From Gammaproteobacteria bacterium (GTDB taxonomy: Bacteria > Pseudomonadota > Gammaproteobacteria > Arenicellales > Poriferihabitantaceae): a DNA stretch of 40,847 nt. Positions 1-9,490 of this stretch are shown here, piece by piece (the first letter of the stretch is position 1; each line of letters starts with the position of its first letter). A model generated the notes under the pieces. The model was not told the origin of the DNA. It searched no databases and was given only the letters and a program-made list of their open reading frames with translations. Made by a program: the position numbers and the translations under genes. The stretch is taken from the NCBI GenBank assembly GCA_022822625.1, contig JAJEAV010000090.1, forward strand, positions 1 to 40,847. Direction: 5' to 3'.

Positions 1-1937
1 TGGGTGAAGGTCAGCGTCGCAGTGTTGGCGAACGAACCGCCGCCGGTCCTGACCTGCGCGGCCGACGTGTCGCCCGAGGTCGCCGTGACCGTCACGTTCG
101 CGCCCGGGTCGGTATCGAGAACAAGGGTGTAGGTCTTTTCAACAGCACTTGAGGCGCCCAGCTCGGTCAGGGCGAGAGAGGTCGGGGAAACCATCACGCC
201 GGCGTCATCGTCAAACCACGCGATCGAACCGATGTGATTCGGTTCCGCAGCCACACGGTAGCCCGGACCCGCGAGCACCTCCACCGTCACCTCGCCGTCC
301 GGCTCGTCCACCGTGTCTTCAAAGACATCCACGGTGTGCCTGACGCTACCCGTGGTCGGCACCGTTACCGTCACCTCGCCCACGCCACCCGGCGTGGGAG
401 ACGCCGCCGCACCGGTCGCGGTCACCCGCAGTCTTACAGTGAGGGGTGCGGCGGGCGCCGGCGTCGCCGTGACAGTAAAAAATAGGCCGCGGTCGCCCTC
501 TTCGAAAAAAAAGCCCAAAGGCATCACCGAGACCACCGGCCTGGGGGCGGTGACCGTCACCGCCACCCCGGAAACCGTCGTCGAGGTCGGATAGTTCGTC
601 GTGTCCGCGGAGGACTGGACCACATGGCTGACGTTGGTCGAACCAGCGTCCTTGCCGGTGACGGTAAACGTCTTCGGCGTGTTCCAGTCCGAGATGCCGA
701 AGGTCAGGGTGGCGGGAGCGACCGTGGCCTTTGGCGTGTCGTCCGACGTCGCCGAAATCACCACGTTCCCCGCGGGCCGGCTCTTCAGCACCACCGTGTA
801 CTCCGCGGTTTGGTCATCGGCCGCCACCGACAGGGCCGACTCCGACACCACGACCCCGTGGCCGGCGTCCGTCGTAGTCACCGTCACCGGGTCGATGGCG
901 ATCCCGTGGTACGGCGCCGTACTGCCCACCGCGGTGGCCGCATGGGTGATGCTGAAGGACTCGTTCGCACCGTCGCCATCGTTCAGCGCCCGCACCGTCA
1001 CCGTCTGCGCCACCGCCCAGTTGCCGTTGCCCGTGCCCGACCCAAGGCCGTTGCCGCCCGCCGTGAAGGTCAGGGTATCCTGATTGCCGTCGGCGCCGGC
1101 GTCAGTGTCCACCTCTACGGCAGTGCTGTCGCCATTCGTGATCGTAATCGTAACATCCGCGACCGGGTCGGAGTCCAGCACCACCGTGTAGGTTTTTTCA
1201 ACAGCACTCGAGGCACCGAGTTCGGTCAGGGCGAGAGAGGCGGTGGAGAGCGTCACCGCGGCAGGGCGCGGGCCGCTGACTGTGAAGTCGGCAGACAGGT
1301 TGCCGGGACCACCGCCGCTTACTCTACTGATGTTGTTCCTCGTCAGGACATCATTGTTGACGGTGACGGTCACCGGATCGTCCGCGGTGATGGCCGCACC
1401 GCTGTACGCCAGGGTGATTTCCGCGGACCGGTGATAACCTTCCGGATTGCCGTGGGCGGCGCCATCCGACTGCGCCAGCAGCCGTCCGCTCGCGATCGTC
1501 AGGCCGGAGGGTGCCCCCGACAGCGTGATGTTCGCAAGGCCAGCCGCGCTGAACCGGACCGCGGAATTGGGGATCCTGTTTCCGCCCTCGGTCAGGTCGC
1601 GGCTGTCAATATAGGACTTCAGTCTGGCCTGCCTCGCGGCAGTGGTAGGCGTACGTGGATCATCCCCGCCTCCTTGACCCCCTGCCGCAAAGAAAGACGC
1701 GTTCTTCGGAATCAGCGTGATCGTGGCACCGTGCAGGGAGTGGTACTCGACCTGCGTCGGATCCAGCGTCAGGCTTGCAGTCTGCGCCTGCACACTGGCG
1801 GCGAAGCCAAGCAACAGCAGGCCCGGAAGAAGTGCGGCTGACCGGAGAAGACCGCCTGCGGCGGAGTGGGCGGAAGAATCAGGCGATGAGGATGCCGGAG
1901 GTGTCGGGCGGAGAAGCCGCCATGTGGCCCCGATCAA
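1..1937 (-). CDS. Secreted Calx-beta/cadherin-like repeat protein, 3' end outside window
   Basis: The minus strand is open from about 1937 to the left edge, so the C-terminus is missing. The N-terminal part has a hydrophobic signal segment (LLPGLLLLGFAAS) with a likely cleavage after VQA. It is followed by long Thr/Val-rich beta-strand repeats. The block ALTELGASSAVEKTYT occurs twice, coded around 138-183 and 1198-1243, and stretches such as DGDGANESFSI and GSIAWFDDD resemble Calx-beta or related extracellular repeats. This points to an exported or surface protein, perhaps adhesive; the function is inferred. The start is unclear: no ATG lies in frame before the signal segment. TTG at 1937 is the first usable codon I see, and it would put about 28 residues before the hydrophobic stretch. 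G+C content is clearly above that of the rest of the window, which suggests transfer or a different assembly source. Plus-strand reading frames across 149-1841 are shadows. Confidence 0.6.
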   Translation of the reverse strand, partial: MIGATWRLLRPTPPASSSPDSSAHSAAGGLLRSAALLPGLLLLGFAASVQAQTASLTLDPTQVEYHSLHGATITLIPKNASFFAAGGQGGGDDPRTPTTAARQARLKSYIDSRDLTEGGNRIPNSAVRFSAAGLANITLSGAPSGLTIASGRLLAQSDGAAHGNPEGYHRSAEITLAYSGAAITADDPVTVTVNNDVLTRNNISRVSGGGPGNLSADFTVSGPRPAAVTLSTASLALTELGASSAVEKTYTVVLDSDPVADVTITITNGDSTAVEVDTDAGADGNQDTLTFTAGGNGLGSGTGNGNWAVAQTVTVRALNDGDGANESFSITHAATAVGSTAPYHGIAIDPVTVTTTDAGHGVVVSESALSVAADDQTAEYTVVLKSRPAGNVVISATSDDTPKATVAPATLTFGISDWNTPKTFTVTGKDAGSTNVSHVVQSSADTTNYPTSTTVSGVAVTVTAPRPVVSVMPLGFFFEEGDRGLFFTVTATPAPAAPLTVRLRVTATGAAASPTPGGVGEVTVTVPTTGSVRHTVDVFEDTVDEPDGEVTVEVLAGPGYRVAAEPNHIGSIAWFDDDAGVMVSPTSLALTELGASSAVEKTYTLVLDTDPGANVTVTATSGDTSAAQVRTGGGSFANTATLTFT

Positions 1938-1971
1938 GGCCGAGGTCCCGACACGGGTTCGGCATCTGTTG

Positions 1972-1984
1972 CCCCCCCCCCCCC
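1972..1984. repeat. 13-base C homopolymer (poly-G on the coding strand)
   Basis: Thirteen consecutive C sit 35 bases upstream of the possible TTG start of the repeat protein. On the minus strand an ATG at 2016 opens a frame that reads through the poly-G but stops at 1879. Removing one G would join that frame to the repeat protein. The tract could therefore be a slippage switch, or a sequencing or assembly artefact at the point where G+C content changes. Confidence 0.8.
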
Positions 1985-2140
1985 AGTTCTTTCAGGTCAA
2001 GCAATGGCAGGTACATGGTTGTCCCAGGAGAAATATCCCGAATCAGCGAAAACAGCCTGAATTGTATGCAAACGAACTCCCGGATGCAATACCCGATCAG
2101 CACCCCGATTCCTGTTTCAGGATTAGGATTCCGATCGAAT

Positions 2141-2169
2141 TTGAAAAAACATGATCAAGTTATTACAAT
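2141..2169 (+). promoter_or_regulatory. Probable sigma-70 promoter for the def operon
   Basis: TTGAAA (2141-2146) and TACAAT (2164-2169) are separated by 17 bases and lie 35 bases before the def ATG. This is a good match to the sigma-70 consensus. It is the likely start of transcription for def-fmt and perhaps for the genes behind them. Confidence 0.55.
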
Positions 2170-2204
2170 AGTCCGCATCTGCCCAATTCCATGTAGTTAT
2201 TCAA

Positions 2205-2723
2205 ATGGCGATCCGGAAAATCCTGATATATCCTGACCCGAGGTTAAGAATGCCTTGCGATCCGATCATTGAGTTCGACAGGACTCTCCAGTCCCTGGTC
2301 AAGGACATGGCAGACACCATGTATGACGCCCCTGGCATTGGTCTGGCCGCAATCCAGATCAATGTTCACAAACGCGTTATAGTAATGGATGTATCAGGAT
2401 CAGGAAATCAGCTCCAAGTATTCGTAAATCCGGAAATCATTGATCTGAATCAAGGGACACGGGAAGTAGAAGAAGGCTGTCTTTCAGTGCCCGGATTCTT
2501 TGTGCCAGTGAAACGCCCCGAAAAAGTACTCATCAAGGCACAGGACATACAGGGCAATCACTTCGAGCTGGAAGCAGATGAAATGACGGCTGTCTGTATT
2601 CAACACGAAGTTGATCATCTGGATGGCAAAGTGTTCGTTGATTATCTGTCAAGAATGAAGCGCGAGAGAATCCGTAACAAGCTCATCAAGGCACAGGCAG
2701 AACCTGTGGCTTGCGTAGCCTGA
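2205..2723 (+). CDS. def: Peptide deformylase
   Basis: Removes the N-formyl group from the initiator methionine of new proteins, using an active-site metal. All three family motifs are present in the 172-residue product: GIGLAAIQ (44-51; the usual form ends in PQ), EGCLSVP with the metal-ligand Cys92, and QHEVDHLDG with His134, catalytic Glu135 and His138. Length is normal for a bacterial deformylase. It is followed after 28 bases by fmt, which adds the formyl group to initiator tRNA; def-fmt is the standard bacterial pairing. The ATG start follows a good promoter-like sequence, although the ribosome binding site is weak. Confidence 0.96.
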   Translation: MAIRKILIYPDPRLRMPCDPIIEFDRTLQSLVKDMADTMYDAPGIGLAAIQINVHKRVIVMDVSGSGNQLQVFVNPEIIDLNQGTREVEEGCLSVPGFFVPVKRPEKVLIKAQDIQGNHFELEADEMTAVCIQHEVDHLDGKVFVDYLSRMKRERIRNKLIKAQAEPVACVA

Positions 2724-2751
2724 CCCGCCCAATCACCAATCCCTGCCTCTC

Positions 2752-3735
2752 ATGCGTGTCGTCTTCGCCGGTACGCCGGATTTTGCAGTACCCTCGCTCG
2801 AGGCTCTTCTCGATTCACCGTTGGCAGATCCGGTTGCGGTCTATTGCCAGCCGGACCGCCCATCCGGACGTGGGCGAACAATTCGCCCGGGCCCGGTAAA
2901 GTCGAAAGCCATGAAAGCAGATGTCCCTGTTTATCAGCCTGAGAAAATTAATACCTCCGAGACAATCGCACAACTCAAGACCCTCAGGCCGGATATTATG
3001 ATTGTGGTGGCCTATGGTGCCCTGTTGAAAAAACAGCATCTGGAAATTCCTCGACTGGGCTGCTTCAACCTCCATGCCTCGCTGTTGCCAAGGTGGCGCG
3101 GGGCGGCCCCGATACAAAGGGCCATTGAAGCCGGCGACAGCATTTCAGGAGTGAGTCTGATGCGTATCGTTGAAGAACTTGATGCCGGCCCGGTTCTCGA
3201 TCAATCTGAAATCAATCTCGACAAACATGAGACTGGGGGCTGGCTTCATGAACGGCTTTCCAAAATAGCCGCTGACCTGCTCATTCAGAACCTCCCTGCC
3301 CTGGCATCCGGGAGACTCGAGGAGCAGACGCAGGATATCTCTCGGGTTACCTACGCAAAAAAACTGGGAAAGGAAGAATCATGGGTGAACTGGACAGACA
3401 GCGCCGAACAGATCGAAAGGCGGGTTCGTGCCTTTGACCCCTGGCCAGGCTACATGTTTTCGATTGAAGGGACAACCCTGAAGCTCCTTAAGGCATCAAC
3501 CACTTCCCATCAGCAATCCGCTGCTCCGGGGCAAATACTGCAAGTCGAACCAGAAGGAATTGTCGTGCAATCCGGACAGGATGCAGTCCGTATTGAAAAA
3601 GTACAAAAATCGGGGGGCAAGGCCATGCAGGTTGCCGATTATCTGAATGGGCATTCGGTACGTACCGGCATCATCCTTGACACAAGGAGAAGGGATAGTG
3701 TCTTCCCCCTGTCGGCGATCGGCAAATCATCATGA
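2752..3735 (+). CDS. fmt: Methionyl-tRNA formyltransferase
   Basis: Transfers a formyl group from 10-formyltetrahydrofolate to Met-tRNA(fMet) for translation initiation. The 327-residue protein begins MRVVFAGTPDFAVPSLE, typical of the family. It carries NLHASLLPRWRGAAPIQ, with the catalytic triad residues Asn106, His108 and Asp144 at the same numbers as I recall for the E. coli enzyme. The C-terminal OB-like domain includes the WVNW and RAFDPWPG segments. It lies between def and rsmB, the usual gammaproteobacterial arrangement. The 167 bases to rsmB contain nothing I can identify. Confidence 0.96.
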   Translation: MRVVFAGTPDFAVPSLEALLDSPLADPVAVYCQPDRPSGRGRTIRPGPVKSKAMKADVPVYQPEKINTSETIAQLKTLRPDIMIVVAYGALLKKQHLEIPRLGCFNLHASLLPRWRGAAPIQRAIEAGDSISGVSLMRIVEELDAGPVLDQSEINLDKHETGGWLHERLSKIAADLLIQNLPALASGRLEEQTQDISRVTYAKKLGKEESWVNWTDSAEQIERRVRAFDPWPGYMFSIEGTTLKLLKASTTSHQQSAAPGQILQVEPEGIVVQSGQDAVRIEKVQKSGGKAMQVADYLNGHSVRTGIILDTRRRDSVFPLSAIGKSS

Positions 3736-3902
3736 AGGTACCTTTCCGGCAAGACTGAAATGCAGACTTCTCCCAGCCACCTTTCGTGCAACGCCCCGGC
3801 GCACGGCGGACAGCTTCCTTCTGGTCATCCAGATTAGGGTAGGGTATCCTCATAACCCCTGCTGTTTCGATCTGGCGGGGAATTCTTCATGGTCAACAGC
3901 TC

Positions 3903-5264
3903 ATGGCAAGCATGATAAAACCCTACAAGAGAAGTACTACAGACTCTGACAAGGGCGCTTTTCACTCCATGGCGGAAGTTGCCGAGGTGGTTCAGCGGGT
4001 CGTTGAACATGGAGAATCACTGGACCGACTGCTTGTCCAGCCCGGTCTGTCAGGCCAGAGAAGCCAACCCGCCTTCCGGGAAACAGCCTATGGAACCTGT
4101 CGTCATTTTCCCCATATCGACTGGCATCTTGGAATGTTGCTTGGCCGACCGCTCCGGCAGAAGGATCGTATTCTGCATTTTTTACTGGCGGTCGGAATAT
4201 ACCAGATTGAGCACATGCATATCCCGGATTACGCAGTCCTGAATGAATCGGTCGAGGCTACTTCCAGCCTGGGTCGCAACTGGGCACGAAAACTCGTTAA
4301 CGGTGTGCTTCGAAGCTATCTTCGTGACCGCAATCATCACGATTTATCGGAAATGCCCGAACATCAGGCCCATGCCTTTCCGGAACTCTTGTTTGATCGC
4401 ATCAAGTCAGACTGGCCGGAACACCATCTAGAAATTGTGAAAGCATCGAATACCCGCCCTCCCCTGACCTTGCGCGTCAATCTGGAGAAGACCTCCCGCA
4501 ACAAGGCGATACAAACCCTACGGGAAAATGCCATGGCATGTGTGGCCACCAGGGATAGCCCGGCTGGTCTCACTTTATCTTCGCCTGTACCGGTCAAGAA
4601 GATTCCCGGATTCAGCCAGGGCGAGGTTTCCGTTCAGGACGAATCGGCACAGCTGGCCTCTTTGGAAATGGAATGTGGCGAGAACCTGAATGTACTGGAT
4701 GCCTGCGCAGCCCCGGGCGGAAAAACAACACACCTGATTGAGCTGTTTCGAGAGAATTGTACTATTACCGCAGTCGATCTGGATTCCCGATGTATGCTGA
4801 TCGATCAGAACCTCGCAAGACTCGGACTTCAGGCAAACATCGTGGCTGGCGACTTGTTAAAGCCCGAGACATGGTGGGATGGTAATCCTTACGACCGCAT
4901 ACTGCTTGATGTTCCCTGCTCTGGAAGTGGCATCATTCGACGCCACCCGGATATCAAGTACCGCCGCAAGCCAGAGGATCTGGATAAATTCCACATGCTC
5001 CAGACAAGCATGCTGGTGGCCGTTTGGGAGTTGCTCCGCCCAGGCGGGTTCGTGTTGTATGTGACCTGCTCCATCTTTCACCGGGAAAATGACGACGTGA
5101 TTGCCAGTTTTGTCAGTCGGGGCGGTGATCGTGAAGTGCAATCTATCAGCAAAATCCCAGGGATTGCAACGCGTTTTGGGATGCAGCGATTACCCGGTTT
5201 TGGGGAGGGTGATGGATTTTATTATTGTAAAATCCGAAAACCGCTTAGAACAGCAGGCGAATGA
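3903..5264 (+). CDS. rsmB: 16S rRNA m5C967 methyltransferase RsmB
   Basis: Methylates cytosine 967 of 16S rRNA using S-adenosylmethionine. The first ~160 residues form the NusB-like RNA-binding domain, and the rest is the Rossmann-type methyltransferase. Motifs seen are DACAAPGGKTTH (SAM binding), DRILLDVPCSGSG with catalytic Cys339, VTCSIF with Cys389, and the C-terminal EGDGFYY. The length of 453 residues is slightly above the E. coli protein. The first ATG was taken; an ATG at 3913 or 3969 is possible because the first residues are not conserved. The stop overlaps the trkA start by four bases (ATGA), so the two are probably translationally coupled. Confidence 0.94.
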   Translation: MASMIKPYKRSTTDSDKGAFHSMAEVAEVVQRVVEHGESLDRLLVQPGLSGQRSQPAFRETAYGTCRHFPHIDWHLGMLLGRPLRQKDRILHFLLAVGIYQIEHMHIPDYAVLNESVEATSSLGRNWARKLVNGVLRSYLRDRNHHDLSEMPEHQAHAFPELLFDRIKSDWPEHHLEIVKASNTRPPLTLRVNLEKTSRNKAIQTLRENAMACVATRDSPAGLTLSSPVPVKKIPGFSQGEVSVQDESAQLASLEMECGENLNVLDACAAPGGKTTHLIELFRENCTITAVDLDSRCMLIDQNLARLGLQANIVAGDLLKPETWWDGNPYDRILLDVPCSGSGIIRRHPDIKYRRKPEDLDKFHMLQTSMLVAVWELLRPGGFVLYVTCSIFHRENDDVIASFVSRGGDREVQSISKIPGIATRFGMQRLPGFGEGDGFYYCKIRKPLRTAGE

Positions 5265-6628
5265 AGAAAATAATCATATTGGGTTCTGGTCAGGTCGGCA
5301 CTTCGGTCGCTGAAATTCTTTCCAAGGAAGATAACGACATCACACTCGTTGACCGCCAGGCATCCATCTTGAGCGACCTCCGGAACCGTATCGATATCCA
5401 GACCGTGCAGGGCGATGCGGCCTCACCCGAAATCCTCAGTCAAGCCGGGGCCGAGGATGCCGACCTGGTGCTGGCGGTAACCGACTCTGACGAAGTCAAC
5501 ATCCTGGCTTGCCGGGTCTCTACACAGATCTTCCATACACCAACCAGGATCGCTCGAATTCGCTCAGCCAGTTATCTGGAACACCCGCAACTGTTTGAGC
5601 AGGATATCGACCACATAATCAGTCCAGAAAATATTTTGACGAACCAGATCATGAAATTGATCGAATATCCAGGTGCCTTGCAGGTGCTTGATTTTGCCCA
5701 TGGAAAAATTCGTCTGGTGGGAATTCGTGCTTACTATGGTGGGGCACTGGTTGGGCATGCCATCAAGGAGCTGAAACATCATTTGCCAAAAGTAACTTCA
5801 AGGATTGCTGCAATCTATCGTGAAAACCGGGCAATCATCCCAACCGGAAAGACCGTTATCGAAGCCAATGACGAGGTATTCTTCATTGCCACCCGAAATG
5901 ATATCTCGTTGATGATGCAGGAGCTGAAAAGTGCCGAAACCATCAGCCGGGACGTATTTATCGCAGGGGCCGGCAATATTGGCTTTACGCTGGCAAGGAA
6001 ACTGGAAGAAGGCGGCTATCAGGTGAAACTTGTTGAAAAGGACGAGGTGAGAGCAAGGCGGGCTTCAGAACGACTCAAGAAAACCATCGTGCTGCATGGA
6101 GATGCTGCCGATGAGGCATTGCTGCACCAGGAAAGCATTGATGCAACCCAGATGTTCTGTGCCCTGACCAACGAAGACGAAGCCAATATTCTGGCTGCCA
6201 TGTTGGCCAAACGCCTCGGGGCAACCCGGGTCATGTCCCTGATCAACAAGACCATGTATATCGAGCTGGTCGAAAGCATGCTGGACATTGCCATATCACC
6301 AAGGCTATCAACCGTCAGCGAACTGTTATCACATGTACGTAGGGGTGACGTAGTGGCCGCACATACACTGAGACGCGGGGCAGCTGAGGCAATCGAAGCC
6401 ATCATCCACGGAGACAGCAAAACATCGAAACTTGTGGGACGCACGGTAAAACAACTGAAATTGCCCCAAGGCGCTGCATTGGGAGCCCTTATGCGTAATG
6501 AGCAATTGATCGAGATTGAAGACGATGTGACCATTGAAGATGGAGATCATGTAATTATTTTCATGGTTGACAAGGCACGTATTCATGATGTCGAGCGGTT
6601 GTTTGAAGTCTCGGCCACATTTTTTTGA
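5261..6628 (+). CDS. trkA: Trk potassium uptake regulatory subunit TrkA
   Basis: Cytoplasmic NAD(H)-binding subunit that gates the TrkH potassium channel. The 455-residue protein has two tandem RCK units, as in E. coli TrkA. The first nucleotide fold starts at residue 2 with IIILGSGQVGTSVAE. The second starts around residue 232 with VFIAGAGNIGFTLA. Each is followed by a TrkA-C domain; the GALMRNEQLIEIEDD stretch near the end belongs to the second. It overlaps rsmB by four bases and is followed at once by trkH, so the whole potassium system is encoded together. Confidence 0.95.
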   Translation: MKKIIILGSGQVGTSVAEILSKEDNDITLVDRQASILSDLRNRIDIQTVQGDAASPEILSQAGAEDADLVLAVTDSDEVNILACRVSTQIFHTPTRIARIRSASYLEHPQLFEQDIDHIISPENILTNQIMKLIEYPGALQVLDFAHGKIRLVGIRAYYGGALVGHAIKELKHHLPKVTSRIAAIYRENRAIIPTGKTVIEANDEVFFIATRNDISLMMQELKSAETISRDVFIAGAGNIGFTLARKLEEGGYQVKLVEKDEVRARRASERLKKTIVLHGDAADEALLHQESIDATQMFCALTNEDEANILAAMLAKRLGATRVMSLINKTMYIELVESMLDIAISPRLSTVSELLSHVRRGDVVAAHTLRRGAAEAIEAIIHGDSKTSKLVGRTVKQLKLPQGAALGALMRNEQLIEIEDDVTIEDGDHVIIFMVDKARIHDVERLFEVSATFF

Positions 6629-6647
6629 CTTACTGTACGACACTACT

Positions 6648-8117
6648 ATGACACCGCATGGCGTCTTCAGGATTCTGGGCATCCTGCTTGCCTACTTTGC
6701 ATTGTCTCTTCTGATTCCTGTAGTGGTGTCCCTGCTTTATCAGGACAATCATCACCAGGTCTTCATCATCGCGTTTGCAATCACCCTGGTCAGTGCATTG
6801 GTATTGTGGTGGCCATGTAGACGTTACAGGAATGAGCTGAGATTCAGGGAAGGATTTCTAATTGCAGTTCTAGTCTGGGTAGTGTTGTCCCTGTTTGCGG
6901 CAATTCCGTTTCTGTTGTGCACTGCATTGAATCTCAACTGGGTAGATGCATTGTTTGAAGCGACTTCAGGACTGACCACGACAGGATCAACGATTCTGGT
7001 CAATCTGGAGGAGCTCCCGCATTCGATACTGTTTTATCGTCAGCAGTTGCAATGGCTGGGTGGAATGGGATTGGTAGTGCTTGCGGTCGCGATTTTGCCG
7101 GCCCTGGGGGTAGGTGGCCTACAGTTGTACCGAGCCGAAACTCCCGGACCGATGAAGGATAGCAAACTGACACCGCGTATTCGTGAGACGGCCAAGGCCA
7201 TGTGGTATATCTATTTATTGTTGACCCTGGCCTGTGCTATCGCTTACCTTGTGGCCGGAATGTCCCTGTTTGATGCCATCTGCCATGCCTTCTCTACAAT
7301 TGCCATCGGTGGGTTCTCCACGTATGACAACAGCCTTGGCCATTTTGACAGCCGGGCGATTTACCTGGTCTCCTGTATTTTCATGATTCTGGCAGGACTC
7401 AATTTTGCCCTGCATTACATGGCAATTCGTTCGGGACGGTTCTCGATCGGCAAATGGATTCGTGTCTATCTTCAGGATCATGAAGCATGGACCTATCTAT
7501 CCATTATCGGAATTGCCGGGATACTCACTATTCTTGTATTGCTGACCCACCAGACCTACGACAATACCCTGGATAACTTTATTCATGGATTCGTACAGAC
7601 CGTATCAATAGTCACCACCACTGGTTTTACCACCCAGGATTTCAGTTTATGGCCAACATTCATTCCGATTTTCCTGATTCTCCTGAGCACTTCCGGAGGT
7701 TGTGCAGGGTCCACCGGGGGTGGCATGAAGACCATCCGAATTATCCTGCTGTTCAAGCAGGGTATGCGTGAGATATCAAAGCTGGTACATCCTCATGCAA
7801 TCATACCGACCAAGATTGGAGATAAGCCGGTTAGCGAGGATATCAACAATGCGGTATGGGGGTTTTTATCCCTGTATATATTTTCCTTCACGGTTTTGTT
7901 GCTGGCAATGCTCGCAACCGGTCTTGATCTGGTCACCGCATATTCATCCGTGATTGCCTGTCTGAACAATCTCGGGCCGGGGCTTGGGGATGTCTCAGAA
8001 AATTTTTCCAGTGTCAGCGATATCGGGAAAGTCATCTTGACTCTGGCCATGCTGTTGGGACGACTTGAGTTATATACGCTACTGGTTCTTTTTGCTCCAG
8101 TATTTTGGAGAGGCTGA
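6648..8117 (+). CDS. trkH: Trk potassium uptake membrane channel TrkH
   Basis: Inner-membrane K+ translocating subunit. With the start at 6648 the protein has 489 residues, the usual TrkH length. The frame is open further upstream, but that part would overlap trkA and is not hydrophobic. Ten or more membrane segments are visible. The four pore-loop motifs are recognisable: SGLTTTGST, STIAIGGFST, VTTTGFTT and NNLGPGLG. It lies 19 bases after trkA. The stop is close to the convergent end of the tolC homologue; only 19 bases separate them, holding a short TCAGG/CCTGA inverted repeat at most. Confidence 0.95.
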   Translation: MTPHGVFRILGILLAYFALSLLIPVVVSLLYQDNHHQVFIIAFAITLVSALVLWWPCRRYRNELRFREGFLIAVLVWVVLSLFAAIPFLLCTALNLNWVDALFEATSGLTTTGSTILVNLEELPHSILFYRQQLQWLGGMGLVVLAVAILPALGVGGLQLYRAETPGPMKDSKLTPRIRETAKAMWYIYLLLTLACAIAYLVAGMSLFDAICHAFSTIAIGGFSTYDNSLGHFDSRAIYLVSCIFMILAGLNFALHYMAIRSGRFSIGKWIRVYLQDHEAWTYLSIIGIAGILTILVLLTHQTYDNTLDNFIHGFVQTVSIVTTTGFTTQDFSLWPTFIPIFLILLSTSGGCAGSTGGGMKTIRIILLFKQGMREISKLVHPHAIIPTKIGDKPVSEDINNAVWGFLSLYIFSFTVLLLAMLATGLDLVTAYSSVIACLNNLGPGLGDVSENFSSVSDIGKVILTLAMLLGRLELYTLLVLFAPVFWRG

Positions 8118-8136
8118 AACCTCTTTGAAACAAGGC

Positions 8137-9474
8137 TCAGGCATCCTGACCTAGCCAATCGTTCACGAGCTGGATATCGTTCTCGTCAAGATCTCCAATG
8201 GCCTGTTCCAGTTCAAGCAGGGATAGGATGTAGCTATAGCGGGAATTCAGGTAATCCGTCCTTGACTGCGAGAGATTTCGCTGCGCATCAAGCACATCAA
8301 TATTCGTAGTCAGGCCTGCTTCGTATCCTTCCTGTTTTGCAGACAATGCACTTTCTCCAGCTGTAATCGCTTCACTCAGGGCTTCGGCCTGGGAAATACT
8401 GCTGTTAATGTCGAGATAGGCCAGGGTAGCTTGAGAGCGTGCATTGACCTGAGCCAGGTCAAGTTCCTCCAGGGCACGGTTATAAAGAATTCCGGCCTGA
8501 TCAGAGCGTGCCGATAGTCCGCCGGTGAACAAGGGTATGTTGACCTGCAAATAGACCGATGCACTGTCCTTGGTATAGTCGTTAATGCCACCTATGGAGG
8601 TTGACCGGTTACCACCAATCGACATTGCGGGGAATGTCGCGTCTTTCAGTTTCTGGATTTCATACTCGGCAATCCTGAGATTCAACGATTTCACCTGAAC
8701 ATTCAGATTGTTCGCTTCGGCCTGATCAATCCATCCATCAATCGATTCTGGATCGGGGGGTGAAAGCGACACATCGCTCAACAGTGGGACCAGCGATCTC
8801 GGTGTCTGGCCAACCATCTCTCGAAGTAACGAAATGCTGTTCTTGAAGGCGTTGTCTGCCTTTATGGCATTTGCTTCTGCCTGCTTGAGTCGGGCTCTGG
8901 CATCGAACAGGTCTGTCTGAGTTCCTATCCCAACCTCAAGTCGTCCCGTGGTCAGATCCAGTTGACGGCGGATGGCAATAATATCGACTCTTGCAACTTC
9001 ACGACGATCCTGTGCCGCAAGTACATTCAAGTAACGCTCGGCAACTCGAAGAATCAGTTCCTGATGCGATTGCCTTAGCATGATTTTGGAAGCCGACTCC
9101 GAGGTTTCAGCCTGACGTAATCGGGTTCGCAACAGGCGATCATAGATCGGTGCTTCGACTCTAAGATCAAGCAGATGATCTTTATAATCCTCCCAATTAT
9201 CCGCAACAGTGTCATCGGTCATTTCATAACCCAGCCTTCCGGCCAACGAGATATACCCTTTCCGTTCGGATCTGATGATTGTTGGATCAAGTGCTACTGC
9301 CTCATGGCGCAACAATTCGGATTGATAGACAGGATCATTCTCGAGTGCCAATCGATACACTTCATTAATATCCCAGGCCGAAGCCCGAACCGGACTTAGA
9401 CAAACCGCGGCCAAAGTGAACAACCACAGCCCCTGCCGCATTTTTTTCACGATATTGTTCACTATATGCAGCAT
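8137..9474 (-). CDS. tolC: TolC-family outer membrane channel protein
   Basis: Outer-membrane exit duct for drug efflux or type I secretion. The 445-residue protein has a signal peptide (KKMRQGLWLFTLAAV, cleavage near RASA). It then shows the two-fold TolC repeat of beta strands and long helices: the first half includes LAAQDRREVARVD and the second LLELEQAIGDLDE. ATG at 9474 was chosen because GAGGG lies 10 bases before it; a TTG at 9480 is too close to that site. It follows a methyltransferase gene by 16 bases, an arrangement common in gammaproteobacteria. No efflux pump or secretion genes are nearby, so the partner is unknown. Confidence 0.9.
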   Translation of the reverse strand: MLHIVNNIVKKMRQGLWLFTLAAVCLSPVRASAWDINEVYRLALENDPVYQSELLRHEAVALDPTIIRSERKGYISLAGRLGYEMTDDTVADNWEDYKDHLLDLRVEAPIYDRLLRTRLRQAETSESASKIMLRQSHQELILRVAERYLNVLAAQDRREVARVDIIAIRRQLDLTTGRLEVGIGTQTDLFDARARLKQAEANAIKADNAFKNSISLLREMVGQTPRSLVPLLSDVSLSPPDPESIDGWIDQAEANNLNVQVKSLNLRIAEYEIQKLKDATFPAMSIGGNRSTSIGGINDYTKDSASVYLQVNIPLFTGGLSARSDQAGILYNRALEELDLAQVNARSQATLAYLDINSSISQAEALSEAITAGESALSAKQEGYEAGLTTNIDVLDAQRNLSQSRTDYLNSRYSYILSLLELEQAIGDLDENDIQLVNDWLGQDA

Positions 9475-9490
9475 GTACAATTGACCCTCA

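Noticed and set aside
149-1841. Several long plus-strand reading frames in the first 1.8 kb
   Set aside because: They are shadows of the high-G+C minus-strand repeat gene; their Arg/Pro-rich or Thr/Val-rich translations match no protein pattern, while the minus strand gives a signal peptide and repeats.
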